From Ursus arctos (lineage: Eukaryota > Chordata > Mammalia > Carnivora > Ursidae): a DNA stretch of 64,000 nt. The stretch spans positions 23,060,001-23,124,000 of the forward strand of contig NW_026623008.1 of the NCBI RefSeq assembly GCF_023065955.2, given 5' to 3'. The position numbers and the translations under genes are program-made. Below the pieces are notes generated by a model. It did not search any database, was not told where the DNA came from, and saw only the letters and a list, made by a program, of their open reading frames with translations. Within the stretch, counting starts at the first letter, position 1. Each line of letters opens with the position of its first letter. Of this stretch, positions 22,771 through 35,284 are shown in pieces.

Positions 22771-24344
22771 TGCCACCGCCAGATGGAGTCACACAGCAGC
22801 CCTGGGTTCGGGGCCAGGGCTCAGTATGGGGGAAACGAACATGGTTGGCGTCGGCACCCCGAGGACTTTACATCCCTGGGGCCTCCCAGCCAGAGAAGAC
22901 ACAAGGCACAGAAAACAAGAGAAGAAGCCTTTCAAAGAGGCAACGCCCGACTGTCCAATACGGCCCACAGGTGGGTGAGGTGAGGGCCGAGGGTGGGATT
23001 GGGAAGAGGAGGTCACTGGTGATCTGCACCAGAGACCTGGTGCAAGGGAAGGGGGCGGTTGGTGGAAGTGGGGTCCAGAGAGGGTGGCTGTGGGCCCCTC
23101 CTCCAGGGAGTTGTGCCCGAACCGGCAGCAGCGAGAAATGGGAAGGTGGCTGGAAGAAGGGCAGGTTGGGTCAGGAGGTTTATTTTTATTTTTATTTTTT
23201 TTCAATTTCTATCTCTTTATTAGGAGGTTTATTCTAAGATGAGAGCTATTACAGTTTGTGGGCTCCTGGGCCTGCTCGCTAGCTAGCAGGGAAGATAATT
23301 AAGATGCAGAAGAGAGGAGACAGTCGCAAGAGCTGAACCTGGGAGGGGGGAAGCTCAGACTGCACATCCCAGGGGACCGTGGGAGGCTGGGAACACCGCG
23401 GGGGTCACAGGTCCTTGGGAGAAAGTGGAGTTCTCTTCTGATTAGTGAAAAAAAGAAATAAGGTCAGGGCTGTGAGGGAGGGGGCAGGAGGGGGTCTTGG
23501 TGTTTGGAGGAGAGGGCAGAGGTGGGGAAGTCACAAGAGCGGGAGAGTGAATGGGCCAGTGAAATGGGGTCAGATGGCCAGCACGGGGCCCACCCAAGGT
23601 TTGCGGGGGTCGGTCTAGAGCGAGACCGGCCATCTGGTGTGCTGGTCTTCAGCCACGTTCCACTGCGTGGGTGCAGGTGTACCATGGTGGCCATGGCCAT
23701 AGATGGGCTGGAGAATGGGGTGCTCCTGGGGGTCTCTGCAGGTCCAGGCTCCAGCTGGCTACCCCGAAGTCCCTGCAGTCCTCAAAGCCCTTTCGTGGCC
23801 CCACATACTGTCCTTCCAGAGCCGTATCTGCTGGCGACTCAGAACGACCCTGTGAGCTCACGATGACGCCCACATTAGAGAAGCAAACAAAGCTGGGGCA
23901 CCAGGGGTAAGCTGCAGAGCTGGTATTTGAATTCACACGCCGGTCGGTGTTCTCCCTTCAGGGCAGCAGGGCGTGCACGCTGTGTTTAAGAAGGTCTTGC
24001 ACCCCAGAGGGTGAAAATAAGCAAGGTTGGCAGTTGGGGGATTAAACCTCAGGTGTTCTGGGTCTTGGGAGCCCCAGGTGTGGTCACGTTCAACTGTAGT
24101 GACTTGCTGCCCCCTACTGGCCATTGGCGGTGTTGCACCCAGACGGACTGCGCAGGATTTGCTTAGCCCACCACGGATTCACTGTCTGGGTCCAACTACA
24201 CCCTGTTGAAAGCATGAGATAGGAGTTCTCACCCCGCGCCTCCCCACCGTCGCCCCCTGCTCCCCACCAACCGGCTTTGACAAATGAGAAAACGGAAGTC
24301 AAGAGAGGTGACCTTAAAATTCCTCTGCTCTTGGTGTACCCTAT
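22771..24344. other. Intergenic, mostly unclassified
   Basis: GA-rich sequence, a T/A-rich interruption at about 23180-23225, and the reverse CTCF-like motif at 24107. No exon seen. Confidence 0.5.
24107..24122 (-). promoter_or_regulatory. Candidate CTCF site, reverse orientation
   Basis: The plus strand reads CTGCCCCCTACTGGCC. Its complement contains CCAGTAGGGGGCAG, a full match to the CTCF core. It lies between the two genes. Confidence 0.55.
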
Positions 24345-24760
24345 CCGCTCAGGTGTTCACTCAGTAAGTATTCACGGAAGACAGTGTTTAGGCACCGGGA
24401 TTCGGCAGGAAATAAGGCAGGAGAGAGTATTGCTCTTGCGGAGCTGCCGTTGGGGGGCTGGGGTGGGGGAGGCAGATACTAAACAAGTAAACAAACCAGA
24501 TGAGGAATGGTGCTGGGTGCTGGGAAGAGATTAAAAGAGAGAGTGGCTGGAGAGGGTGGTTGGGAGATGACATTGGAGGAGAGACCTGATGGCTGAGAGG
24601 GTCGGGAAAGATCCTGCAGGAAGAGGGAACAGGACGGCAAAGGCCCTGAGGCTCTGCAAGATTTAGGCAGGTTCCAGATCCCATGGAGCCCTTGACGCCC
24701 AGCCCGTGAGAAGTGCAGCGGTCAGAGCCAAACGTTGTCGGGAGGGTCATGCCATTGACC
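24345..24760 (-). mobile_element. L2 fragment, antisense
   Basis: TCACTCAGTAAGTATTCACG, AGACCTGATGGCTGAGAGGG and GGCAAAGGCCCTGAGGC are in antisense L2 order. Confidence 0.55.
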
Positions 24761-25194
24761 CGCTCTCAGGGAGTCCGCAGCCTCTCTCAGCCCCCACCTG
24801 ACTCACACAGCTGACCACTCGGTCCTTGGAGCTCCTCCTGTCTTGGCTTGTGTGACACCAACCTCCAGGGGCAGGAAAAGCTAGGATTATTCTCCTGTGA
24901 CAATTAAAGCTTAACCTTCAACATCGAGAGGTTTCAGATTTGAAGGAACTCACTGACCTGTCCAAAGCGAGAGCAGGAAATACTGGCGCGTGGACTCAAA
25001 GGTCAAAATTGGTGTTTCTGGGACCGGGGACAGGAGTATGCGGGAGAGAATTGGTGGAGGTGTATTCAGGCTTGTTTGTAGCTGCTGCCGAGGGATAAGT
25101 GTGTTTGTGACCCTGTCTGTGGCTAATGGTGAGTCACTCTTGCGCATGTGTTAAGTGATTAAGTTTTTAAACGTGTTTAAAATGAATATTTACA

Positions 25195-25396
25195 GGTACC
25201 CGGGTGGCTCAGTGGTTTAAACATCTGCCTTCAGCTCAGGTCATGATCTCAGGGTCCTGGGATCGAGCCCCACATCGGGCTCCCTGCTCAGGGGGGAGTC
25301 TGCTTCACCCTCTCACTCTCCCTCTCTGCTCTCCCTCGCTCGCTCTCAAATACATAAATAAGTCAATAAAATATTTTAATAGAAAAACAAATAAAT
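25195..25396 (+). mobile_element. SINEC
   Basis: The CCCGGGTGGCTCAGTGG head is slightly decayed. AAAATGAATATTTACA flanks both ends (about 25179-25194 and 25397-25412). Confidence 0.9.
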
Positions 25397-26035
25397 AAAA
25401 TGAATATTTACAAGTTTGTAGACACAGTTACGAGCATGCCTTCTGCAGATCCTATGAGTGGTGTTCCAAAAAATAATACACTTTTGGAAGCAAAAGAAGT
25501 CCCTAAAGTGGCAGTTTCAACATGTTACTTAAACACTAACCCAATCGTGTTAGCTGGCGCTCTCCAGGGTTTGATTATTTGCTATAGGCTATAGTTCTTT
25601 GTCAAGCAAAATATTCCACCATTGAAAGAAAGGAAAGTTGTAGGAAGCGATGTGTACCCTAATACCCAACTTGAATCTGTGTTTGGACACACACTGAATT
25701 CAACCAGCATCAATGCAAAATGAGATACGTGTCTCTACTTCTGAAATATTTATCATAAAAACAAAGCTCAAGGGCAACTAATACTTGATGTGTTTAAATT
25801 TTCATTTTAAGAGGCGCTTTTAAAGAGTAAACATTCATGATTTATCATTCCATTTAAAAAATAATTATTATTCGACATTGCTTTGAGCTAACATTCCCCT
25901 TTTTAATGTGTTTTGTGGTCAAATGTCTATATAAGGTAGAGATCATTTTTACATGTTATTAAAATATAGTATCTTCTCATTTTGGCTCATTATAATAATA
26001 AACACATATTAAAATGTAGTTTAAAAATGTAGTGT

Positions 26036-26249
26036 TTTTTTTAAAGACTTTATTTATTTATTTATTTATTTATTTATTTGACAGAGAGAGAGAGAGATCC
26101 AGCGAGAGAGGGAACACAAGCAGGGGGAGTGGGAGAGGAAGAAGCAGGCTCCCAGCAGAGGAGCCCGATATGGGGCTCGATCCCAGGACTCCGGGATCAC
26201 GCCCCAAGCCGAAAGCAGACACTTAACGACTGAGCCACCCAGGCACCTC
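26036..26249 (-). mobile_element. SINEC
   Basis: TTTAAAGACTTTATTTATTT to GCCACCCAGGCACC. The flank AAAATGTAGT is duplicated. Confidence 0.9.
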
Positions 26250-26499
26250 AAAAATGTAGTTTTTAAATAGCAAACCTCTGAAATGTTTGGTATAGCCCTC
26301 TTACAGAAAAATGTTCACCAATTATTATTATGGTCAATCATTATTTTTCAAAACACAAAAAGTGTTAGGAAAAATATGACATAATGTATGATATAAGGAA
26401 CTTCTGAAGTTTTCCTGGGATTCTGGTATCTCATACTGAAATCCCAAAGATTCATATGTGTTGGGCATTTGGAAAGGCTTTGTGAAGTTTGAACATCTC

Positions 26500-26720
26500 T
26501 CATCTCTGCGCCCCACCCCATCCCAAGGCCACTGCCCCGATGGCCAGACCTGAGTCATCTCTCTGCCTTTATGAGTCAGTCCCCAGGCTCCTCTAACTCA
26601 CCCTCCACGGTCCTCAGAAGGATCTTTCTAGAGTGAAAAAGTCCTGTCATTTCTCTGTAAAATCCTTCCCTGGCTCCCCAGCACCTTCACAGTGTTTCTT
26701 AAAATGCATCCGGGGGGATG
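26500..26720 (+). mobile_element. L2 fragment, sense
   Basis: AAAATCCTTCCCTGGCTCCC preceded by AGGATCTTTCTAGAGTG is L2-type sequence. Decayed. Confidence 0.4.
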
Positions 26721-26968
26721 GCTATATAAAAATATCTGGGAGTTTCTTTAAATGTGGCGGTTTGGGGAGCCTCGTTTAGGCACCTGAATCAGGATCTCTG
26801 GGAGTTGAAGCCTAGGGATCTCTGTGCATGTGACACATCAAGTTCAACGCTATTTATAGCCTCTACCCGGTGTGCTATTATTGTGTATTCATTCTACGTA
26901 TGTTGTTAACCCAATAGGACATTTCTATTATTGTTTGATAACCAATTATTTTAGATTTACCCACCTAT

Positions 26969-27165
26969 TTTTTTTTAAAGATTTTATTTATTTGACAGAG
27001 AGAGAGACAGCCAGCGAGAGAGGGAACACAAGCAGGGGGAGTGGGAGAGGGAGAAGCAGGCTCCCAGTGGAGCAGGGAGCCCGATGTGGGACTCGATCCC
27101 AGAAAGCAGGGATCACGCCCTGAGCCAAAGGCAGGCGCTCAACAGCTGAGCCACCCAGGCGCCCC
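26969..27165 (-). mobile_element. SINEC, first of a same-target pair
   Basis: Full complement copy. TACCCACCTATTTTT precedes it and recurs between it and the next SINE. Confidence 0.95.
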
Positions 27166-27179
27166 TACCCACCTATTTT

Positions 27180-27368
27180 TAAAAAAAGATTTATTTATTT
27201 GACAGGGAGAGAGACAGTCAGCGAGAGAGGGAACACAAGCAGGAGGAGTGGGAGAGGAAGAAGCAGGCTCCCAGTGGAGGAGCCTGATGCGGGGCTTGAT
27301 CCCAGAACGCCGGGATCACGCCCTGAGCCGAAGGCAGACGCTTAATGACTGAGCCACCCAGGCGCCCC
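27180..27368 (-). mobile_element. SINEC, second of a same-target pair
   Basis: Full complement copy beginning after a second TACCCACCTATTTTT. A third, slightly changed copy (TACGCACCTATTTTT) follows it. Confidence 0.95.
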
Positions 27369-27389
27369 TACGCACCTATTTTTTTCCCA

Positions 27390-28920
27390 ATGCCCTTTAT
27401 TACTCCTAAAGATCTGTGGTTCCATCTGAGATCAGTCTGAAGAATTTCCTTTAATATTTCTTATAGTACAGGTCTGCCAGCAATGTATTTTCCCAGGCTT
27501 TTCTGCGTATAAAAATGTCTTCATTTCATCTTAATTCTTTATTTTTTTAAGTTTGTGTTTTATTTTGTTTTTTTAAGATTTTATTTATTTATTTGACAGA
27601 GATAGAGACAGCCAGCGAGAGAGGGAACACAAGCAGGGGGAGTGGGAGAGGAAGAAGCAGGCTCATGCGGAAGAGCCTGATGTGGGGCTCGATCCCGTAA
27701 CGCCGGAATCACGCCCTGAGCCGAAGGCAGACGCTTAACCGCTGTGCCACCCAGGTGCCCCAATTTCATCTTAATTCTTAAAAGATTTCCCCCTACCCCT
27801 GGAATAGAATTGTAGATTAGCAGGGTTGGTTTTTTTTTTCCTCCTGAACTTTAAAAATGTCATGACATTTTCTTCTGGATTCATAGTTTCTGTTGAAATG
27901 TGTACCTCAATCTTATTGTTGTGTCTTCTTTCACCTAGCTTTTAAGATTTTCTCTTTGCCTCCGTTTTCAGCTGTTGACAATGGTATGTCTAGGTGTGGT
28001 TTTCTTTGTCTTTATCCTGCTCGGGTTTCACTAGGTTTCTTGAATTTGCGGATTGATATCTTCCAACATTTTTGGAAAATTGTAAGTTACATCACTTCAT
28101 ATATTGCTTCTGTCCCAGTTCTCTTTTCTCCCCTTCTAAGATTCCAGTTACACAAATGTTAGACCTTCGGACTATGCATATCTCTTACATTCTGTTCTTG
28201 CCCTTTCTCCCCGCTGCGTTTCAGCATGGGTGTTTTCTGTTGAACTGTCTTCAAGTTTGCTAATACCATCTTTTGTCTTGCTGTACTCTGTCTTCTGTTA
28301 AGCATATCCAATAAATTCTTAATTTCAGGTGTATTTCTCAGTTTTAGAATATTTGATTATTTTTAAAAATACCTTCCACTTCTTTGTCGACAATCTCTAT
28401 TTTTTATCCACTTTGTCAGTCTTTCCTTTATGTTCTTTAACATATTATCAAAGATATTTTAAAGCTCTTGTCTACTAACCGCAATTTGTGGATCACTACG
28501 GTTCTGACACTATTGTCTATTTTTTCTCTTTATTACCAGTCATGTTTTCTTGCCTGTGCGTATGTCTAGTATAATCTCCAGTACATGACATTGTTCAAAC
28601 TGGAAGTTATCCCAATATGATGAATGTGTAGTGACATCTTATTGTGGTCTTAATTTGCATTTCTCTGATTACTAGTGAGGTTGAGCACTTTTTCATATGT
28701 TTATTGGTCATTTGGTTTTCCTCTTTTGTAAAGTGCCTGTTCCAATATTTTTAACCATCACTTGATTAGATTGTATTTTTCTTATTGATTTGTAGGTGTA
28801 TATAAGTTGGTGTATGTTCCTGATGACTTGATACATTTATCATTATACAGGTGTCCTCTCTACTCCTGACAGTTCTTGTCTTAAATCCACTTTGTATGCT
28901 ATCAATAAATATGTGTATTT
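27390..28920 (-). mobile_element. Old L1-like sequence, antisense, split by SINEs
   Basis: The segment around TTTCTTATAGTACAGGTCTG and the later TTATTGTGGTCTTAATTTGC with TGAGCACTTTTTCATATG resemble antisense L1M 3' sequence. It is T-rich and has no long frame. Confidence 0.5.
27545..27761 (-). mobile_element. SINEC with extended T-rich tail
   Basis: TTTTTTAAGATTTTATTTAT to CACCCAGGTGCCCC. TTTCATCTTAATTCTT flanks both ends (about 27525 and 27763). Confidence 0.9.
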
Positions 28921-29150
28921 CATAGTAGACCTCACCCAGAAGAGACTTCTGCTACCCTTACCTAATTTGTGAGGTAACTGTTTTTATTGTTTTACTGGTT
29001 ATCTTAGAGGTTATAAGCTGCACACTTTGCCTATTCAAGTCTAGAGTTAATCAACACATTTACTCCAAGACAATACAAAAACCTTAAAAAATTTTAATTA
29101 CATTTACTCACCTCCTGACTTAGTTATCATTTTTGTCATGTATTTTATTT

Positions 29151-29313
29151 CTTTTTTTTTTTAAGATTTTATTTATTTGAGAGAGAGCGCACGTGTGCGC
29201 ATGAGCAGGGTGGGGGGGTGGACAGATGGAGAGAATGAGGCAGACTCCTGCTGGGCAGGGAACTGATGGGGGTGGGGCTCAATCCCAGGACCCCGGGATC
29301 ACGACCTGAGTCA
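29151..29313 (-). mobile_element. SINEC, 5'-truncated
   Basis: TTTTTTAAGATTTTATTTAT and a GAGAGAGCGCACG tract, ending at GGGATCACGACCTGAGTCAA without the usual tRNA head. Confidence 0.8.
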
Positions 29314-29510
29314 AATGTAGAATGACATGAATACAACATTATAGTATCATACAAAATAATTTCACTGCCCTAAAAATTCCCTGTGCTCCACCTAAACGTC
29401 CTCCCTCCCCCCAACCCCCTGGCCACCACTGATCGGTTCACTGTCTTTATGGTTCTGCCTTTGCAGAATGTTCTAGAATTGGAATCATACAATATAGAGC
29501 CTTTCTAGGT
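29314..29510 (-). mobile_element. Old L1-like remnant, antisense
   Basis: CCCTGGCCACCACTGATC and TTGGAATCATACAATATA are typical antisense L1M pieces. Confidence 0.5.
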
Positions 29511-29558
29511 GTTTTTTTTTTTTTTTCATTTATCCTGCTTGGGATTTGCTGGGCTTTT

Positions 29559-29757
29559 TTTTTTTTTTTTAAGATTTATTTATTTATTAGACAGAGATAG
29601 AGACAGCCAGCGAGAGAGGGAACACAAGCAGGGGGAGTGGGAGAGGAAGAAGCAGGCTCCTAGCGGAGGAGCCTGATGTGGGGCTCGATCCCATAACGCC
29701 GGGATCACGCCCTGAGCCGAAGGCAGATGCTTAACCGCTGTGCCACCCAGGCACCCC
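29559..29757 (-). mobile_element. SINEC
   Basis: T-run, AAGATTTATTTATTTATTAG, young-type body, CACCCAGGCACCCC. TTGCTGGGCTTTTT is present on both sides. Confidence 0.95.
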
Positions 29758-30023
29758 TTGCTGGGCTTTTTGAATCTTAACCGAGGCTGGTGCTTTCTAC
29801 TCCCTGGCAGCATCCTTATTGAGACTTGGTTTCTCCATACATAATGAAGAAGTCAGGCCACATGGCCCCTGAGGGCCTGTTGGACTCAGACGTTCTCAGA
29901 CTAGGATTTCATGGTTTTTCAAAGCTCTGAGATGCCACTCAGCTTCCTCCCCACCTTCAGTTCCCAGATTCCCTCCGCCTCCACCTGGCCCCTGAGGAGA
30001 GTCATGGAGAACTCCCAGATCTG

Positions 30024-30037
30024 CCGCTAGGGGGCAG
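30024..30037 (+). promoter_or_regulatory. Candidate CTCF site, forward orientation
   Basis: CCGCTAGGGGGCAG is a near-ideal CTCF core in plus orientation, in non-repeat sequence about 11 kb upstream of the TINAGL1 promoter. Confidence 0.6.
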
Positions 30038-31107
30038 TGGTGTGCAGAGAGTGACCAGGTTCTGAGCTGAATGAGGGCAGAGCCAAGGGCTTCTTCGAGG
30101 TCTTTGCTTCTCACTGTAAAGGAAAAATGATTAAGCCTGGGATTCAAAGACCCGTGTCCCTTCTGTTTCATTTCATTTATCAAACTCTGGCTGATGCATG
30201 GAGATAAGTCATACCCTGTCTTTACCCTTGAGGACCTCATGGTTCACTAAATCCTTCTCTCCAGCCTACACTTCAGGCTGATTTTCCCATCTCCCTGTCT
30301 TTGCTCCTGCTGGGCCCCTCCCCCCCATCATCACCATTACATTTCCCCTCCTTAAGGCTCGGGTCAGAGGCCAACTCTTCCCTGAAGCTTCCCAAATACC
30401 CTCACCAGAATCCCCCTCCCCCTCCCTTGTGCCCTTAGCTTCATTCTGTATCTGGACTCTTCTGGCCATGTGCTTGTCTCACTCCCCAGACCGGAAGATC
30501 TTCAGGCGGGGCAGGGACCCCCTTACCTCTGGGTCCCCTGGGCCAACCCTAGGACACAATGAGTGCTGGAGGAAGGGAAGCGGAAGCTCTGCTGGCTGGG
30601 ATCTCTGGCAGAGCTCACGGAGCCCAGCATTTAGAGAGTTCCACCATGGCAGCTTCTTCCTCTACCCCAATCCGCAAGCCCTTTGGGGTCCAGCTTTGTA
30701 CTCGCTGCTGAGGAAATGATGAGAGAAGCTGCCGGTTCCAAGAACCAGTGGATCAAAACATGAAACCGTAAAAACATCAGAAGAAAACATGGGAGGGTTT
30801 TTGATTGACTTTACAGTTAGAAAGCCCTTTCTAGGACTCAAAACCAGAAGCTCAACTGAAAAAGAACTCTCAATGGCTTTGAGGCTTTTGAAGAAATCCT
30901 CAGCCTTATTCATAAGATAACCACAAATTTGAAATACACGTAGGTTCCACTTTTCACCCATCAAATTGGCGGAAAGCCAAAAGTTGAATAGCGTCCTTTA
31001 GGTGACGCGGGAAAAGAAGGCAAGCTCATCATCCCTGGGGGAGGGGCGTTCTCTCAGCACAACCCCTGTGGGGACAAAATGGCAATATCTATAAAAATTA
31101 CAAATAC

Positions 31108-31719
31108 ATCTGTGTTAGGCAGAATTCTAAGGCGACTCTCATGGCTTTCACCTTTGTGTGATCTCTTGCAACATGGGCGGAATCTGTGAATATGAGAAAA
31201 TGTGAACTCAAGAATTATGTTTCATTATATGGCAAAGAGATTTTTGCAGATGTAAGTAAGGTCCTCTATCAGTTGATTTTAAGGTAGAGATTACATTGAG
31301 TGGGCTGGACCAGATCAGGGAAGCCCTTTAAAGACAGAATTTTCCCTGGCTGGTCTCAGAAGGAGAAGTCAGAGATTTGAAGCCTGAGAAGAATTCATCG
31401 TGCCATTTGGAGGAAGCCACATGGCAAAGAATACAGATGTCATCGAGGAGCCGAGGGAGACCACCAGCTGATGGCCGCCCAGAAACCCAGAGATCTCAGT
31501 TCTATGACCACCAGGAACCAAACTCTGCAAATGACAGCAATGAGCTTGGAAACAGGTTTCCCCCAGAGCCTCCAGAGGACGAGAACTAAGCCTTGCCAAC
31601 CCCTTGATTTGACCTGAGCAGAGCACACACCACCCGGGGCTGGCCTTCTGACCAGCAGACTGTGAGCTAATACAGCCACTATGCCCTGTGAGCTAAGCAG
31701 CCATAGAAAATGAATACAG
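31108..31719 (+). mobile_element. MaLR-type solo LTR remnant
   Basis: GAATCTGTGAATATGAG, GGCAAAGAGATTTTTGCAGA, CCAGAGCCTCCAGAGGACGA and the end ACTGTGAGCTAATACAG follow a MLT1-like LTR. No internal retroviral genes accompany it. The young SINE at 31720 entered its last bases. Confidence 0.55.
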
Positions 31720-31925
31720 GGGCGTCTGGGTGGCGCAGCGGTTAAGCGTCTGCCTTCGGCTCAGGGCGTGGTCCTGGTGTTGTGGGATCGAGCCCCACAT
31801 CAGGCTCCTCTGCTATGAGCCTGCTTCTTCCTCTCCCACTCCCCCTGCTTGTGTTCTCTCTCTAGCTGGCTGTCTCTATCTCTGTCGAATAAATAAATAA
31901 AATCTTTAAAAAAAAAAAAAAGAAA
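31720..31925 (+). mobile_element. SINEC, young type, at the end of an LTR remnant
   Basis: GGGCGTCTGGGTGGCGCAGC to a long A-tail. AGAAAATGAATACAG (31705-31719) recurs at 31926-31940 with one change. Confidence 0.95.
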
Positions 31926-32220
31926 AGAAAACGAATACAGCATCCACAAGCCAGCAATCCATTTCAGGAAATTTATTCTGCACCTATACATGGGTGCATA
32001 TGAGACAGTAGCTACGGGATTATCGCAACATTGTTGTTACACCGAAACCAAAGCAAACCAACAAATAAAACACCCAAACCCTAGAAACAGCTCAAACGTC
32101 CATCAGTAAGAATCGGTGAAATGAATCATTTCTGTCTCTTCAGCAGCGTCATGGACCGTGTTACAAAAGAACGAAGAGGCTCTGTTTGCTGATAGAATTC
32201 TCCAAGATGCCTGACAAGTA

Positions 32221-32240
32221 AAAAAAAAAAAAAAAAAAAA
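32221..32240 (+). repeat. Poly-A run
   Basis: Twenty A bases with no SINE or L1 body that I recognise directly upstream. Confidence 0.85.
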
Positions 32241-32521
32241 GTACAGCACAGTGCATGGAGTTTGTTGTCTTTTATGTAAAAAGGGTGTTATGAACATACG
32301 CTCATTTTTCGACATGAAGAAGGAAACTCTAAAAGGGTTTCTTGAGGTGCTAATAAAAAGTGGGGACCTATGGAGAGTGGGAGCGAGGAGTCAGAATAGG
32401 GCAGAGGAGGCTCAGGGGTGAGGGTGAGACTTTACTCCATGCTTTTTCACTATATTTTTGAACCTTGAAGATGTATTAATGAATGAAAAAAATCAAAAAT
32501 TGTTTTCAAATGAATCAATGT

Positions 32522-32717
32522 GGGGGGCGCCTGGGCGCCAAGTGTCCGATTCTTGGTTTCGGCTCAGGTCATAATCACAGGGTCATGAGATGGAGCCCCG
32601 TGTCGGGCTCTGCACTCAGTGGGGAGTCTGCTTGAGATTTTCTCTCCCTCTCCTTCTGCCCCTCCCCCCTCTCTAAAATAATAAATAAATAAATACATAC
32701 CTACGTCTTTTTAAAAA
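32522..32717 (+). mobile_element. SINEC, older diverged copy
   Basis: GGGGGGCGCCTGGGCGCCAA head with a deletion in the A-box region, body through GGGGAGTCTGCTTGAGATTT, AATAAATAAATA tail. Confidence 0.85.
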
Positions 32718-34439
32718 ATCTGAAATGAATCAGTGGGGCACTTTCTATTCAGAGCTTCTTTCCGGCCTCAGCCTGCTCCCTCGTCTTGCCCCTACGGGCT
32801 GATTCAGGGGCATGTCCTCCGTGGAACCCTTGACCTCTGGTATTTCCTCCTCATTCTCCCTTGTGCCTCTGGAGAATTAGAGACAAGAATTCAAATAGCT
32901 GTGTCTGAGCAAGTCATCTCTCTGGAACTCAGTTTTCGCATCTGTGAAATGGGGCTGATCGCTCAGAGCGTTGGTGGGCGGTTCGGTGAGATCATTCCCG
33001 TCCAGTGACCCGCCCTTAGAAGGCAGCCAGCCGGTGGCAGGTCCTCAGGGCGTCGCGCTGGCTGGGACGGAGGAAGGAGGTGGTTTATCAAGCGTGCACT
33101 GGATGGACAAGAAATGGCAGCGCCCTTCACTTCCCGCCCGCGTGCTGAGTGACTGTGGCCGGATTCCTTCCCTTCGCTATGAGATGCCTCAGGATCCTGG
33201 AGCAAGAGATCTCGTTTCTGCAGCTGCAGACGAGAGGAATGCACTGGAAGAGCTCTCTCTTTTGTAGGCACGGAGAGCGCTCAGTGACCACGGCGGGCTC
33301 CCTCTCCCTCTCATTTCAGAAATGGGGTCGTGAGGCCCAGATGGATTGGCAGCTTGTTCAAGGTCACAGGGCATGTCAGAGGCAGAGCCAGGTCCTGAAG
33401 GCCCCCGACTCCCACCCACCCAGGCCCTTGACCCGCACGCCTCTCTCTGCCCGAGCACATTTGTGTCCAGACAACCATGTGGCGACACGAGGGACACTCT
33501 CCCGGGGCCTCCCCCGTCTTCTCTGCTTCTGGTTGGTGTCACTGAAGGGCTGCTGCCCACCCAGCCTTGAGTTCAGAGACCCCAGGTCCCCTGCTGGCCC
33601 TGAGCCCCGCCTGGGTGTCCCCCCACCCCCACGCCCTGCATCTTCCCCCACCTGCAGGAGGCACGGGTAACAAGCTTGTATTATTGGTTCCCCCTGGAGA
33701 GAGCATCCCTGGGGGTGGGGGAAAGCCAGTGGGGGGCGAGGGACTTCCCATGAGTTGGGGCACCTGCGTGAGCACTGGCATGACCCCTGACTTTGGTGTG
33801 TCGGCTGAAACTCCGAACTCCCAAGGGTCTCCCTCGTCTCATCCTGCTGCTCGCTGAGCTACCGGGCTTGAGGACGTGGCTTGCCCTCCCTGCACCAGAC
33901 ACACGGGGCTCCTGGGTTCTGGCAACCTTCCAGATCCCCAGGGGCTTCCGCTGCCCTTCTTGTCCCTGGATTCCAGGAGATTCCTCAGGATCCTGGAGCA
34001 AGATCTCCGTCTCCTGTCTAATCAGTGTGAGATAGGGTCCTGATTGTCGAGCCTTGACCTGATGTAAGAAAGGTGTTCCTTTTAGGAGATGTTGACTGTG
34101 TTGCTGACTGGAGAGCCTGTCGCGGTCCATCTCAGGTGTGGACTCACTCCCACGGCCCTCTGCCCGTAGTCACTTGCTCCTGGGAGATGCGCGAGGCCGT
34201 GTGCTTCTGTCCGAGCTGACGCACACAGACAGCAGAGACCCCCTGTGCGGGGTGCAGACCTGTTCTAGCCCCGTGTGACCGATGTAATCTGGTGCTAGTA
34301 CAGGTCCACCCAAGACGTCCGAGCAGGTTTACACCAGCATCACCTACTTTCAACGGGTTCGACTCACTTTATGTCAGTTTAAGCACATTTGCATCTACTC
34401 AGCTATTCTGAACTCCTGTACGGCCGTTTGGATTTGGGT
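32718..34439. other. Intergenic with decayed MIR pieces
   Basis: MIR-like text near 32880-33000 and 33310-33410. The rest is GC-rich unique sequence; the 173-codon frame at 33149-33670 has no recognisable content. Confidence 0.5.
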
Positions 34440-34690
34440 TCGTTTAATAATAGCAGACCCTGACCTTGCCCTGATGATTCCAAGGGTTTTTCATATATTA
34501 AGTCATATAATCCTCACACCTGCCCCACAGGTAGAGACGGTGTCCTCGTTTTACACATGGAGAAACTGAGGCACAGAGAGCTTAAGACACTGGCCCCAGG
34601 TTCCCTGGTTACGGAGCGGCAGAGGCAGGATTTGAACTTCTTCCTTCCGGCTCCTGGTCTGCGCTCTGAACCTCGCGTCGGGCTCCAGCG
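34440..34690 (-). mobile_element. MIR, near full length
   Basis: TAATAGCAGACCCTG, TCATATAATCCTCACACCTG, CATGGAGAAACTGAGGCACA and GCAGGATTTGAACTTCTTCC in reversed MIR order. Confidence 0.75.
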
Positions 34691-34863
34691 CGCAGATGAG
34701 CGTTTGAACCACTTCAAGAGGAGTGGATTTGAGCTGAGCCAGTCTGCTCTGTTTTGGCCAACATAAGCTGCTTTGTCCTGGCTCGATCTGCATCCAGCCC
34801 TGGATCTGGCACATTCCAGTGGACACACAGATCTCAGACCCCGTAGAGCCTTGAAATGGAAGA

Positions 34864-35284
34864 CCGCTGTATTCGTTTTCCAGGGCTACAGCAACAAACT
34901 GCCACAGCCTTGATAACAAGGGAAACGTATCTTCTCACGGTGCTGGGGGTGCAGCAGGTATATTCCCCCCTCTGGAGGCTGTCGGGGAGAAGCTGCTTCC
35001 GGCCTCCTCCAGCTTCCGGTGGCCCCAGGTGTGCCTTGGTCACATCACTCCGATCTCTGCATCTGTGGTCACAAGGCCTCCCTCCTCTTCAGTGTTGCCC
35101 CCCATCTATCTCTCGTAGGGACACTGGCCAGTGGATTTAGGGCCCACCCCGATATCAAGGATGATCTCATTTCAAGATAATTGCATCTGCAAGGACTTTT
35201 TTTCCAAATAAAGTAACATTCATCGGTCCCAGGGATTAGGACATGGACATATCTTTCTCGGGGCCTCATTCAACCCATCACGAC
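34864..35284 (-). mobile_element. MaLR-type solo LTR remnant, antisense
   Basis: TATTCGTTTTCCAGGGCTAC, TGCATCTGTGGTCACAAGGC and GATTAGGACATGGACATATC match a reversed MLT1-like LTR. Confidence 0.6.
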
